Source: a virus. From it: a stretch of 30,946 nucleotides of DNA. This document shows, one piece after another, positions 21,627 to 30,453 of this stretch; within the stretch, counting starts at the first letter, position 1; each line of letters opens with the position of its first letter. A model generated the notes under the pieces. It was not told the origin of the DNA. It saw only the letters and a program-made list of their open reading frames with translations, and ran no database searches. The stretch lies in IMG/VR virus record IMGVR_UViG_3300010392_000309, positions 1 to 30,946 of that record. One strand, given 5' to 3'. A program made the position numbers and the translations under genes.

Positions 21627-24600
21627 ATGAGTGTTTCAGATGGTGAAAAGGCAGATGCTGCGAATTTTAATTCTAGTTTTATATCTAGAGAGGTAGATTC
21701 TAGCACTGTAGGAAAGCTTGATTTAGAGAATACAGATGGTGCATCTGGTGATTCAGTTACCAATGTGCAGAGAGAATTAAATGGACAGGATTCTTTTGTT
21801 ACAGATTCTACTCAGCTTAATGGCGCAGAAAATAGAAAACCAACTTGGACATCTGACTCTATAGGAACACCTAATCAGGCTGTTAAAGAAAGGGTAGATT
21901 CTGTTCAGAATGTAGTAGAATCAAACCAAACAGTAATCGCAGAAAATCAATCAGATATTGCAGACATAAGAACTACAACTGGGACTGCAGATGGTGATAC
22001 TGATATGGGGACTTATAGCGGATCAACTATAAGTGATAATGTTGATCAGGCCACAGTAAATCAGGAGCTAGAAACAGCTGTGGAATCAAAGATAGATACT
22101 AGCGAGAAGGCCGCAGCAAATGGAGTTGCAACACTTGACGGCACTGGGAAAATTCCTAGTTCTCAATTAACAGTAGAAGTTATGGAGTATCTTGGCTCTT
22201 ATGATGCATCAGTTGGAGGATCTGGATCACCATCATTAACTGATGGATCGGGAGATACTGGTGATTATTATAGAGTAGGAGCTGCTGGTTCTGTTGATCA
22301 TGGCGCAGGAAGTGTTACTTATGCAATAGGTGACGTAGTAATGTATAGCGGTGCTGTTTGGGAAAAGTATCAAACAAGCTCTGTTATTGAGGGTGCAGAC
22401 AAAGTTCTTGGTAATTTAAACTCACCTACTGCAATTAATCAGGCTCTTTTGCCTAATGTAAATCAAGGACAAGATCTTGGCACAACTACATTTTCCTGGA
22501 ATACAGCCTATCTAAGAACAGCTAGATTTTTCAGCGGCACTGTTGATGAGGGATGGGTTGCAATTGATACTGTATCTCCGACTGGTAATTCTACAAATTT
22601 CGGATTAACAACAAAGCAATCTGCTAACGCTTTACTTTTAATGACCAGGAATACGAGTAACAGCAATGATGTATTAGTTGAAACAGGCAACGGATCAGTT
22701 GGTACGTCTGGAGATATAGTCAATCAGACGGGAACTGCTGTAACAAATTCTGGAGATATAATTAATGAAACAGGTGCAGCTGGAGGCACTAGAGGATCAA
22801 TAAAAAATGTTGATGGATCAGAGGGAACAATAGGGCATGTATGGACGTCTAAGGGTGTAGATGGCTCTGGTGAGTGGGCAGAGGCAACTGGTGGTTCTGG
22901 CGAGGGTGGCATTAACTACATTACTAACTCAGACGCAGAGGTTGATTTAAGCGATTGGAACACTTATTACGATGGTGCAGTAAGTGAGCCTATCGACGGG
23001 AGCGGAGGCGTTAGTGGCCAGGTTATTGCCTCTGGCGGCTCTGCCATTAGGGGTACTAATTGTTTTTCTGTTACCAAAACTGGATCAGACTTTCAAGGCG
23101 CAGGATTTTCTACAGACCTAGCAATTGATCAGGCAGATAAGTTTAAAACGCTTTATGGTTACATTGACTATTTAATTACTGATGCTGACACTGAGTATGT
23201 CTCTGGTGACTACAGAATATTCGTTTATGATATTGATAACGCAACTCTTTTAGGAGCATTAAATACAGATTTAGATGGTGACATCCCTCCTGCTTTTGAG
23301 CATCTGCAAGAAGCTAATACTATTATGGGCACATTTCAGGCCACTGATAGTTTGAATTACAGATTTATTATTCATGCGACAACTACGACAACTGGCACTT
23401 GGAATTTTAAATGGGATAGGGTTAGGGTAACTTCTGACTCTCCTGTGCCTGGTGCAATTGTTACTGAGTGGCAGGAGTTCACTCCTACTTGGAATAACGT
23501 AACTTTAGGCAATGGTACTGTGGATGCTTACTGGCGTAGAGTTGGCGATAATATGGAGATTCAAGCATCATTGGTTATGGGTAGCACAACTTCTGTAATA
23601 GGATCTTTGACAGTTGTGCTGCCAAATTCAAAGGTTATTGATTTAACTAAAATGGCATCTAATGTAGGTTCTGCACCAGAGAGACCATGTGGAATAGCTA
23701 CGGCACTTGACTCTGGATCTGCATTTAGAACTGGTAACACTTTTCCGGCTAACAATACTGCAATAGGCATGATCTCACATAATGGCGGTGGAACATGGGG
23801 CATTACTAACCCTCATACATGGGCTACTGGTGATGAGCTTGGAGTAACTGCCAGTATTCCAATAGTAGACTGGTCAGCAGGTGCAATACTTTCAACTACT
23901 GAGACTTTGTTTAGTACAGTTAAGGCTAGCGCATTTGCGCTGCCAACTGGGACTCTAAGCAATGTATGGAATAAGGTGACCTTTGGTTCTACTGTTAATG
24001 ATACTCATAGTGCCTATAATACATCAACTGGCGTGTTCACAGCGCCTAAGACTGGGTTTTATTCAGTTAGTGCATTTCTTGAGATCAGGACAACATCACA
24101 TAGCTCTGGCCTGTCTATTACATCTGCTGTGCGCGTAGTAAATACAGTTACTGGCGAATCAGCACCAGGAGGTACTGCTAGATACCAAACTTCTGGTGTC
24201 ACAATTACGCTTGATCAGCGGCCTCAATGTTCTGGCATTATACACGCGTCAAAGGGTGATACGATTGAAGTTCAATCTTTTTTCAATGCACCATCTGGGA
24301 TGAGCTTTATAAACACTCTTACTAATAGTGGTTTTTCTATTAACGAAGATCCAGACTTCTCTACCTTCTCAGTACATGGCACTAGCGAAGTGTTAGCCGT
24401 TGAAAGCTCTATTAAAACAGCAGTAGGCAGTGCGATTTGGCATCAACTGACTGGCAACTCATTAACTTTAGGTCAAGGTAAGTATAGGATTAGTGGAGAT
24501 ATGGAGTTTAAGTCTAGTGGTGGAAGTCCTGACTATACAAGAATTATAGCTGCATGGTTTTCAACCAATGGCACCGATACAGCAGCAGTACCTACTGCAC

Positions 24601-24800
24601 TAACATTAGACACATTTGGAATAGATACAGATATATTTTTAGCTTCTGGGGCTTTGTTTCATGAGTTTGCAGTGCCAGCGCCAAGTGCAATTATAACAGT
24701 TACAAGCTCTCAAACAGTTTACCTTAACGCTTATTCAGTCCAGACATTAAGTGGCAGATGCAGAATAAGAGCTAATATTTTTGCTGAAAGGATCTCTTAA
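21627..24800 (+). CDS. Large tail fibre / receptor-binding protein
   Basis: The longest gene, 1057 residues. Residues 1-60 (MSVSDGEKADAANFNSSFIS) are a typical fibre attachment segment. Then comes an Asn/Ser/Thr-rich shaft with predicted trimeric coil (about 90-190). Residues 428-600 (NYITNSDAEVDLSDWNTYYD onward, Trp/Asp-rich) look like a carbohydrate-binding beta sandwich. Residues about 765-890 contain YNTSTGVFTAPKTGFYSVSA, matching the C1q/TNF-like jelly roll. A second similar domain (LGQGKYRISGDMEFKSSGG) occupies the last 160. The protein probably recognises host surface glycan. No enzyme motif was seen. Confidence 0.75.
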   Translation: MSVSDGEKADAANFNSSFISREVDSSTVGKLDLENTDGASGDSVTNVQRELNGQDSFVTDSTQLNGAENRKPTWTSDSIGTPNQAVKERVDSVQNVVESNQTVIAENQSDIADIRTTTGTADGDTDMGTYSGSTISDNVDQATVNQELETAVESKIDTSEKAAANGVATLDGTGKIPSSQLTVEVMEYLGSYDASVGGSGSPSLTDGSGDTGDYYRVGAAGSVDHGAGSVTYAIGDVVMYSGAVWEKYQTSSVIEGADKVLGNLNSPTAINQALLPNVNQGQDLGTTTFSWNTAYLRTARFFSGTVDEGWVAIDTVSPTGNSTNFGLTTKQSANALLLMTRNTSNSNDVLVETGNGSVGTSGDIVNQTGTAVTNSGDIINETGAAGGTRGSIKNVDGSEGTIGHVWTSKGVDGSGEWAEATGGSGEGGINYITNSDAEVDLSDWNTYYDGAVSEPIDGSGGVSGQVIASGGSAIRGTNCFSVTKTGSDFQGAGFSTDLAIDQADKFKTLYGYIDYLITDADTEYVSGDYRIFVYDIDNATLLGALNTDLDGDIPPAFEHLQEANTIMGTFQATDSLNYRFIIHATTTTTGTWNFKWDRVRVTSDSPVPGAIVTEWQEFTPTWNNVTLGNGTVDAYWRRVGDNMEIQASLVMGSTTSVIGSLTVVLPNSKVIDLTKMASNVGSAPERPCGIATALDSGSAFRTGNTFPANNTAIGMISHNGGGTWGITNPHTWATGDELGVTASIPIVDWSAGAILSTTETLFSTVKASAFALPTGTLSNVWNKVTFGSTVNDTHSAYNTSTGVFTAPKTGFYSVSAFLEIRTTSHSSGLSITSAVRVVNTVTGESAPGGTARYQTSGVTITLDQRPQCSGIIHASKGDTIEVQSFFNAPSGMSFINTLTNSGFSINEDPDFSTFSVHGTSEVLAVESSIKTAVGSAIWHQLTGNSLTLGQGKYRISGDMEFKSSGGSPDYTRIIAAWFSTNGTDTAAVPTALTLDTFGIDTDIFLASGALFHEFAVPAPSAIITVTSSQTVYLNAYSVQTLSGRCRIRANIFAERIS

Positions 24801-24801
24801 A

Positions 24802-25179
24802 ATGAAGGAATACGTTGTCAGTGAATATGGAAAATTCCACGTTGTAAAAGCTAAGGGTTTTGTGCCACAAAATGTAGTAGGTGAAATGATACAGGGTGAA
24901 GATCCTGAATGGTTACAGCTAGAGGACATTCAAGATCCTGTCACTGGTGAGATGGTGCCAACACTTACAATTGATGATGTTAAAAAAGCTCAAGTGTTAG
25001 CGCAAAGGTTACAAGATGAGGTTGATGCAGCAGATGATAAGGCTCAAAAAGACATTATAAAACAAGCTAAAAAAGATGCGCTTAAAGCCTTTAAAGGCAA
25101 CAATAACAAAACTTTGGCAGACATTACTAAAGCCTTAGATGATATAATTGATTACATTCAAGACAGGGACGGTTTTTAA
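24802..25179 (+). CDS. Small hypothetical protein, possible fibre chaperone
   Basis: 125 residues from ATG 24802, preceded by AAAGGA; a TTG at 24781 is in frame but inside the fibre gene and was not chosen. The N-terminal part is beta (VVSEYGKFHVVKAKGFVP), the rest helical and Lys/Asp/Ala-rich (DDVKKAQVLAQRLQDEVDAA). Position right after the fibre suits an assembly chaperone, but the sequence does not match a known one. Confidence 0.6.
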   Translation: MKEYVVSEYGKFHVVKAKGFVPQNVVGEMIQGEDPEWLQLEDIQDPVTGEMVPTLTIDDVKKAQVLAQRLQDEVDAADDKAQKDIIKQAKKDALKAFKGNNNKTLADITKALDDIIDYIQDRDGF

Positions 25180-25424
25180 TGTGGAGCCTGTTAATACAGT
25201 CTAAAATATTCAAAGCAGGAGGTGCGCTAGCCGGTGGTACAGGTCTAATTGCTTTTGTTGTCGGCTATGTTGACATTAAAGACAAAGACATACGAGAATA
25301 TGTAAACATTAAAAATCAGACTGTAATAAGTGAAACTAAACATATTAAAGAAAATCAAAAACAAATATTAAATAAATTAAATACAATAGACAACAGGTTA
25401 TACGATCTAAAAAAGGAGAAATAA
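25179..25424 (+). CDS. Small membrane-anchored coiled-coil protein
   Basis: An 81-residue protein with a Gly/Ala-rich membrane segment (about 12-31, AGGALAGGTGLIAFVVGYV) and a long charged coiled coil to the end (IKENQKQILNKLNTIDNRLY). One anchor plus helix resembles inner-membrane spanin (Rz-like) or holin-accessory proteins, but no endolysin gene is present nearby. Start ATG overlaps the previous stop (TAATG). Confidence 0.55.
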   Translation: MWSLLIQSKIFKAGGALAGGTGLIAFVVGYVDIKDKDIREYVNIKNQTVISETKHIKENQKQILNKLNTIDNRLYDLKKEK

Positions 25425-25703
25425 ATGGATTTAGTTAAATATGAAATGGAGATCCCAAAAGAATCTAAAGAGATTGTTGATGCGATGATGGGGCTAGTCC
25501 AGCATTTTATGGACAAAAGGCCACTAGAGGAAATCACTCTTTTATTACCATCTATGATGGCAGCATTTGATGGCTACAGTGAGGTAAAAGAAGAAATGAA
25601 GTCAGAAAATAGAGACGAGCTTGCTGGGTATCTTATTCACAAAGCTTTACCTGCTTTAATGCCTGTTAAAAAAGAAGAAGATAAACCAGAGGGAGTTGCA
25701 TAA
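25425..25703 (+). CDS. Small acidic helical protein
   Basis: A 92-residue protein: YEMEIPKESKEIVDAMMGLV, then PLEEITLLLPSMMAAFDGYS and DELAGYLIHKALPALM. It is fully helical in pattern and ends in an acidic Lys/Glu tail. Directly follows the membrane protein (AGGAG upstream) and overlaps the next gene by one base. I recall small proteins of this type beside phage membrane genes, without known function. Confidence 0.6.
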   Translation: MDLVKYEMEIPKESKEIVDAMMGLVQHFMDKRPLEEITLLLPSMMAAFDGYSEVKEEMKSENRDELAGYLIHKALPALMPVKKEEDKPEGVA

Positions 25704-26116
25704 TGGGTAAATATTTTAGAACAGTTCAGGAAATTAAAAGAGTTGATCCTAACTATAAATATATAGTTACAATCGTAACGGCACCAGGACTTCTTGGTGG
25801 TTTTAATGTTGAAATACAAGGCTTTTCTCTGGATACAGAACAAAAAGACGACAACGAAAACTTTATCAGTGAGTGGTTTTGGCAGAGGCCTACAAGAGAT
25901 AAACTTTTTGAGCTTGTTGATAGACTTCACGTTTCCGTACGATCTGCAATGGGTGAGAAGGATTGGGATAAAATAGCAGAGGAAAGAATTGCAAAAGAAA
26001 TGGAGCAAATGAGAGAGAGAATGAGAAGAGAGTTTGAGTCTGAGCTTGAGAGAAAGATAAAGGAAGAAGCTCAGAAAATTCAGGACGAAATTGATAAAAA
26101 CAAGCCAGAGGTTTGA
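25703..26116 (+). CDS. Small protein with basic/acidic C-terminal coiled coil
   Basis: A 137-residue protein. The N-terminal half is beta (YKYIVTIVTAPGLLGGFNVE) with a Trp pair (SEWFWQRPT). Residues 88-137 are a continuous charged helix (KEMEQMRERMRREFESELER). Unrecognised. Lies in the membrane-protein block ahead of the lipoprotein gene, whose ATG begins at its last stop base. Confidence 0.6.
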   Translation: MGKYFRTVQEIKRVDPNYKYIVTIVTAPGLLGGFNVEIQGFSLDTEQKDDNENFISEWFWQRPTRDKLFELVDRLHVSVRSAMGEKDWDKIAEERIAKEMEQMRERMRREFESELERKIKEEAQKIQDEIDKNKPEV

Positions 26117-26880
26117 TGTTTAAAGTAATACTGTTTTTTTTTCTTATATCTGGCTGTGCTGATCTTCGGACCAAGCTCGATCCCAGGATAGATTATCAAA
26201 GGGATCTCAGAGTTGAGATCCTTTTGTGTTCCAAAGGTCATTGCAGCAGTAAGATAGGGCAGTATAAGTTTAATGGCTTTGGTGTTGTTAGAATGTCCGA
26301 TAACTATTTAATCACAGTTAAGAGCCCTGGTGACATTGATCTTTTTACTGCTACAACTTGTCACAGAGAGTGGAAGGTTGTTAAGCCAAAAGTAAAGTGG
26401 CTATCAAGCGGATATACGTTTAGTTTTACTCCCGTTAAGGGCATAGAAAACGTTAAGGCGTGTGGGCTAGAGCTTGCAACTTATGAGAGAGAAAAAGGCC
26501 GCCATGCTTGGGCCTTAATAGAGTTTCAAACTCCAAGAGAAACTATTGTGGCACACACAAAATGCAACGGTAGAGATACAGACAATATTGGAGTTAGCGC
26601 TTGTCAGGCAAAGTATGGGCTACTGCAGTCAATTTCTTTTAAAGAAAAGGTCGATTACCAGACAACAAAAGAGTGTGACACATTTAAAACAACTGACAAA
26701 ATGCACTTTGAGTATCAAATTCCAAAGGGAGATTGTACAACTTACTTTTCGTCTTGGGAAAATGAAATGTCACTTCATAGGCTGACTACATTTGGATATG
26801 ATATAGTGCCAGTCAGAGGTCTTGATAAATACAAGGGGCTCGAGGAAGAAAAGACAAATAATTGGAGTGATTGGGAATGA
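26116..26880 (+). CDS. Phage-encoded lipoprotein
   Basis: 254 residues from ATG 26116 (a TTG at 26113 is not needed). The start MFKVILFFFLISGCADL is a short lipoprotein signal with lipobox L-I-S-G-C14, so Cys14 should be lipidated and the protein exported. The mature part has an internal CHREWK near residue 75 and CNGRDTDNIGVSACQAKYGL near residue 150, with at least eight Cys that could form disulfides. I recall the TCHRE and CNG...GVS-x-CQxKxGL-x-Q motifs from proteins in other tailed phages next to tail genes, function unknown. Possible roles are superinfection exclusion, outer-membrane lysis or a virion part; none is proven. A run of nine T lies in the signal-peptide coding region. Confidence 0.7.
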   Translation: MFKVILFFFLISGCADLRTKLDPRIDYQRDLRVEILLCSKGHCSSKIGQYKFNGFGVVRMSDNYLITVKSPGDIDLFTATTCHREWKVVKPKVKWLSSGYTFSFTPVKGIENVKACGLELATYEREKGRHAWALIEFQTPRETIVAHTKCNGRDTDNIGVSACQAKYGLLQSISFKEKVDYQTTKECDTFKTTDKMHFEYQIPKGDCTTYFSSWENEMSLHRLTTFGYDIVPVRGLDKYKGLEEEKTNNWSDWE

Positions 26881-27131
26881 CAGCGGCAATAGCAAGTTTT
26901 ATAGGAAATCTTTTAATGACCTTACTTGGCTGGTATATAAAAAAAGTAGAGAAAGATGAGGACATGATTAAGAGTTATTATAGTTTTTTAAGTATAATGG
27001 ATAAGAAAACACATTCAAGAGTCACTGAACGGCTTAGCAGTGAAGAGTCTTTAGATATATTACAAAAAAGAGTAAGACAAAGAAGGGCCGAAAAAAGGTC
27101 AGCACTAGAGGCTATTAAAAAGGCAGAGTAA
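26877..27131 (+). CDS. Small protein with N-terminal membrane segment
   Basis: 84 residues from ATG 26877, overlapping the lipoprotein stop (ATGA). Residues 4-21 (AIASFIGNLLMTLLGWYI) could be a membrane or amphipathic helix. The rest is charged and helical (RVTERLSSEESLDILQKRVR). It may partner the lipoprotein, as the two are translationally coupled; this is inference. The hub gene starts in its last codon. Confidence 0.6.
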   Translation: MTAAIASFIGNLLMTLLGWYIKKVEKDEDMIKSYYSFLSIMDKKTHSRVTERLSSEESLDILQKRVRQRRAEKRSALEAIKKAE

Positions 27132-29635
27132 TGGCATTTCCTGTAACAGAGAGAGCAAGACTAGAATCAAGAGAGTCAAATTTAACTCCTAATATAGTGG
27201 TTAAATTTGACGGTATTGATGAGTGCTATGGTGCCGTTGTTATAAAAAAGTTTGTGCGCATAGGAGATCCAGGGCTTTTAATTGGTGGATTTAACATTGG
27301 TGGATTCAGTGAGGTAGAGGATCAAAGCGCTTACATATCTTTTTCTAGTGGAACATCAAGTACAATTTCTCAAAATCTAAATGTAGACAAAGGCAAAGGA
27401 GAGTCAATCTCTTCTATGCGAATAGCATTGGTAGATAAAAACGGTGAAGTTACTAGAGATATTCTAGCTCCTGGTGCATTGGTAGATGATATAATTGGCA
27501 GAAAAGCAAAAGTCTATTTAGGCTTTGAGGACTCTGCCTTTCCTGAAGATTATATTGTTATTTTTAGAGGTCAAGTAACTAGCACTGACTCAAAGCCTGG
27601 TCTGGTTACTTTTAGTTTAAATAGCCCAGAAGATAAAAAGAGATCTGAAATATTTATTAAGGGCAAAACAAAACTTTTAAGCTCAACTGCAGGTTTTTTG
27701 CCTGCAGATGTTAATGTTTCAGCAAATACAATAACAGAGGCGGCTCATAACCTTGGAGAAGGATCTCCAATTAGTTTTGAAACAACAGGATCTTTGCCAG
27801 CTGGACTTCAAAATGGATATGTTAGAAACCCAACAGCTAGCACGTTTCAAGTTTCTGAGGATCCAGAAGGAGCTGTATTTGATATTACTTCACAAGGATC
27901 TGGATCTCATTCATATATTGCCGGAGTTGGTCCTTCAAACACTGTAATAAACGCAATAGGTACTGCAGATTTTCTTGTGAAAGTTAATGGTCCTGATGGT
28001 ACAATAGATCAAGGGACTGGTGGCGGTGATTCTTTTAAAACATATATTCGAATTGATGATGAGATTATTGAGTACCAGAGCACTTCTGCTAATCAATTTC
28101 AGTCTGTTACTCGCGGTGCTTTGGGCACTGTGGCATCTTCACATCAAAGCAATGTTAATATTGATTCTTATTATAGAATTGGTCCAGACAACGTTATTGA
28201 TCTAACTTTAAAATTAATGTTTTCCGGTAAAGGCGGTAATTATCTAGAGGATATTGAGACCACTAATTTTGTGAGAATATCGCTCACAGAAACACAAGCA
28301 AATACCATATATTTCAAAAATGATAATTTATCTTTTTTGTATAACGTAAGCCTTGGGGACTTTATAAGCACATCTGGCGCATCTAATGGATCCAACAATG
28401 TTTCTTTAAAAGAAATTATAGGAATTTCAGTTGATAGTGGAGGTGGAACGATATTAGAGATTGATGGAGTTTCATTTGTAGAGGAAAATGATACTGCAGC
28501 TCTTGTTAGTTTTAGATCTCAATATGACGTATGGCCAGAGGGTGCAGGGCTTTCAATGGATGCTGATGAAGTTGATGTACAAGAGCATTTGTTAATTAAG
28601 CAGCGGTTTTTATCAAGCCCTGAAATGGATTTTTATTTAAAAGATTCTATAGATGGTAAGGAGTTTTTAGCAGAGCAATTATATAATCCTGTGGCAGCAT
28701 ACAGTCTCCCAAGAAAATCTCAAGCTTCTGTAGGCTATCATTCTCCACCAATACCAGGTACAGACATAAAGTTATTAAATGCTGATAATGTTAAAAACGC
28801 ATCTAAGCTTAAGATCTCAAGGTCTACCACCAAGAATTTTTTTAACACAATGATCACATCCTTTGAGGAGGATTCATTAGAAGAGAAGTTTTTAAGTGCT
28901 GAGGTTAGAGTTAGTACAGACTCTACTGATAGAATAAAGATAGGGACTAAGCCACTTGAGATAGAAGCTAAGGGTTTAAGAGATATTTTATCTGGACTAA
29001 ACATAGTACAGCAGGCTTCAGACAGAAGGCTTAATAAATATGAGTTTGGAGCTGAGTTTTTAAAAGGACTTGAGCTAAACTTCAAGACTGGCTGGAACCT
29101 AGAGGTGGGTGACATTTTAGTATTTGATATGGGTGCTTTAAAGGTGTCTGATATAGAGACCGGCACCAGACAGGGAGAGCAAAGGCTTTTCCAAGTAGAT
29201 AATAAAAGCTTAAATTTAAAAAATGGTCAAGTTGTGATTACCATAGTTGATACTAACTTTAACAAAGACGCTAGATTTGGTTTAATTTCGCCAAGCTCTT
29301 TTGTTGGACCTGACGCAACTACTACAAGCTTTAACTTAAAGCCTTCTTTTAATACAGATAGGTTTGGAACAAATGAGGGCCAGAAATGGACCAAATATAT
29401 AAGCGCTTTAATTACAGTTAGGAATAGTGATTTTAGTGTGCAAGATACTGCAGTGCTAGAAGATGTAGTTGGGAACCAAATTATATTAGATAGTGCGTTA
29501 AGCTTTACGCCTAGTGAGGATTATATTTTTGAATTATCTAAATACACTGGACAGACAGATACAGTGAAATTAATATTTACATTCATGAGTGATACTGCCT
29601 TCCCAGATGGTGGTGTCCAATATGCAATGATTTAA
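27131..29635 (+). CDS. Tail hub / tail-tip protein
   Basis: An 834-residue beta-rich protein. The N-terminal part (about 15-200) contains IVVKFDGIDECYGAVVIKKF and a Ser/Thr-rich strand set. Residues about 300-345 hold YIRIDDEIIEYQSTSANQF and VTRGALGT, a motif common in phage tail-tip proteins. Residues 560-700 carry the mixed region with DRIKIGTKPLEIEAKGLRD and the hub-like WNLEVGDILVFDMGALKVSD. The C-terminus (FTPSEDYIFELSKYTG) is again beta. The most likely role is the central hub (Tal/gpJ position), though it is separated from the Dit-like gene by the fibre and membrane genes. Confidence 0.6.
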   Translation: MAFPVTERARLESRESNLTPNIVVKFDGIDECYGAVVIKKFVRIGDPGLLIGGFNIGGFSEVEDQSAYISFSSGTSSTISQNLNVDKGKGESISSMRIALVDKNGEVTRDILAPGALVDDIIGRKAKVYLGFEDSAFPEDYIVIFRGQVTSTDSKPGLVTFSLNSPEDKKRSEIFIKGKTKLLSSTAGFLPADVNVSANTITEAAHNLGEGSPISFETTGSLPAGLQNGYVRNPTASTFQVSEDPEGAVFDITSQGSGSHSYIAGVGPSNTVINAIGTADFLVKVNGPDGTIDQGTGGGDSFKTYIRIDDEIIEYQSTSANQFQSVTRGALGTVASSHQSNVNIDSYYRIGPDNVIDLTLKLMFSGKGGNYLEDIETTNFVRISLTETQANTIYFKNDNLSFLYNVSLGDFISTSGASNGSNNVSLKEIIGISVDSGGGTILEIDGVSFVEENDTAALVSFRSQYDVWPEGAGLSMDADEVDVQEHLLIKQRFLSSPEMDFYLKDSIDGKEFLAEQLYNPVAAYSLPRKSQASVGYHSPPIPGTDIKLLNADNVKNASKLKISRSTTKNFFNTMITSFEEDSLEEKFLSAEVRVSTDSTDRIKIGTKPLEIEAKGLRDILSGLNIVQQASDRRLNKYEFGAEFLKGLELNFKTGWNLEVGDILVFDMGALKVSDIETGTRQGEQRLFQVDNKSLNLKNGQVVITIVDTNFNKDARFGLISPSSFVGPDATTTSFNLKPSFNTDRFGTNEGQKWTKYISALITVRNSDFSVQDTAVLEDVVGNQIILDSALSFTPSEDYIFELSKYTGQTDTVKLIFTFMSDTAFPDGGVQYAMI

Positions 29636-29646
29636 AGGAGTAAATT

Positions 29647-30453
29647 GTGGCAGATATTCCGGGTAATTTAGACAAGATGAATGACATTGAGGTTAGCAGT
29701 GAGGCAGTTCACAGTGAGGCCTTAATGAATAAAATTTCTGCAAACTTAAATGCACTTATTGACCTTTCAGGATTTGCGGCTAACTCTCAAGAGTTTACTG
29801 CACACGGAACTTTTAATGTGCCAGAAGATGTTAGCTCTGTTTTTGTAGAGATGATAGGCGGTGGTGGTGGAGGTGCAGAGGGTGGAAATGGTGGTGTTGC
29901 TGGCGGTGGCGGCGCAGGAGCACCAAGGATAGTGCAAGTAGTGACAGTTACTCCACTTGCATCTGTTACAGTTACTATAGGTGCTGGTGGTTCTGGAGGA
30001 CAGATTTCAGGTTCTCAAGTTAAATATGGTGGCAATGGTGGTGATACATCTTTTGGATCTATAACAGTAAAAGGTGCTCAAGGCGGTAGAGGTACTGACG
30101 GTATTAATTTTCCTGGTGATTCAACTGTTAGAAATGCTGGTGGTACTGCGCTGCCTGGTGGTACTAATGGAGGACATGCTAGTGGATATCCTGGTACAAT
30201 AATAGAGGACACTTTTAACAATAATAATGGTGAAGATAGCTCTAGATTTTTAGGTGGAGCAGGAAACCCACTTGGCGCTGGTGGCGGTGGCGGCGGCGCA
30301 TCTTATTATGGGGCTGGTGGAGCTGCTGGCGCAGCTGGCAATCCAGGAGTAAGTCCTATTGCATCGGCATATGGCGCTGGTGGCGGAGCTGGTTCTGGCA
30401 TATCACAGACAGGAGCTGTTGGCGCTTCTGGTTATGTTAAAGTTTGGTGGTAA
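29647..30453 (+). CDS. Glycine-rich tail-tip adhesin
   Basis: A 268-residue protein from GTG 29647 with GGAG (29637-29640) about 6 nt upstream. The N-terminal 60 residues form a helix-rich attachment region. Then comes FTAHGTFNVPEDVSSVFVEM, typical of polyglycine-domain adhesins, followed by a chain of glycine-rich segments (GGGGGGAEGGNGGVAGGGGA; AGGGGGGASYYGAGGAAGAA). It ends in SGYVKVWW. In T-even adhesins (gp38) similar glycine-rich motifs scaffold the loops that bind the receptor. Here the same layout is inferred, not homology. Confidence 0.7.
   Translation: MADIPGNLDKMNDIEVSSEAVHSEALMNKISANLNALIDLSGFAANSQEFTAHGTFNVPEDVSSVFVEMIGGGGGGAEGGNGGVAGGGGAGAPRIVQVVTVTPLASVTVTIGAGGSGGQISGSQVKYGGNGGDTSFGSITVKGAQGGRGTDGINFPGDSTVRNAGGTALPGGTNGGHASGYPGTIIEDTFNNNNGEDSSRFLGGAGNPLGAGGGGGGASYYGAGGAAGAAGNPGVSPIASAYGAGGGAGSGISQTGAVGASGYVKVWW

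Noticed and set aside
27753-27947. Leucine-rich + strand frame inside the hub gene
   Set aside because: It is out of frame with the hub and lacks a start site; composition arises from the hub codons read one base off.
28231-28241. Another AAAGGCGGTAA, a possible fourth target of the candidate RNA
   Set aside because: It is inside the hub coding sequence (GKGGN) with no ATG downstream, so it is not a start site. It matches the loop over 10 nt and is probably coincidental.
28738-29166. 142-codon minus-strand frame within the hub gene
   Set aside because: It is a shadow frame inside a clear + gene; no start signal or family features.
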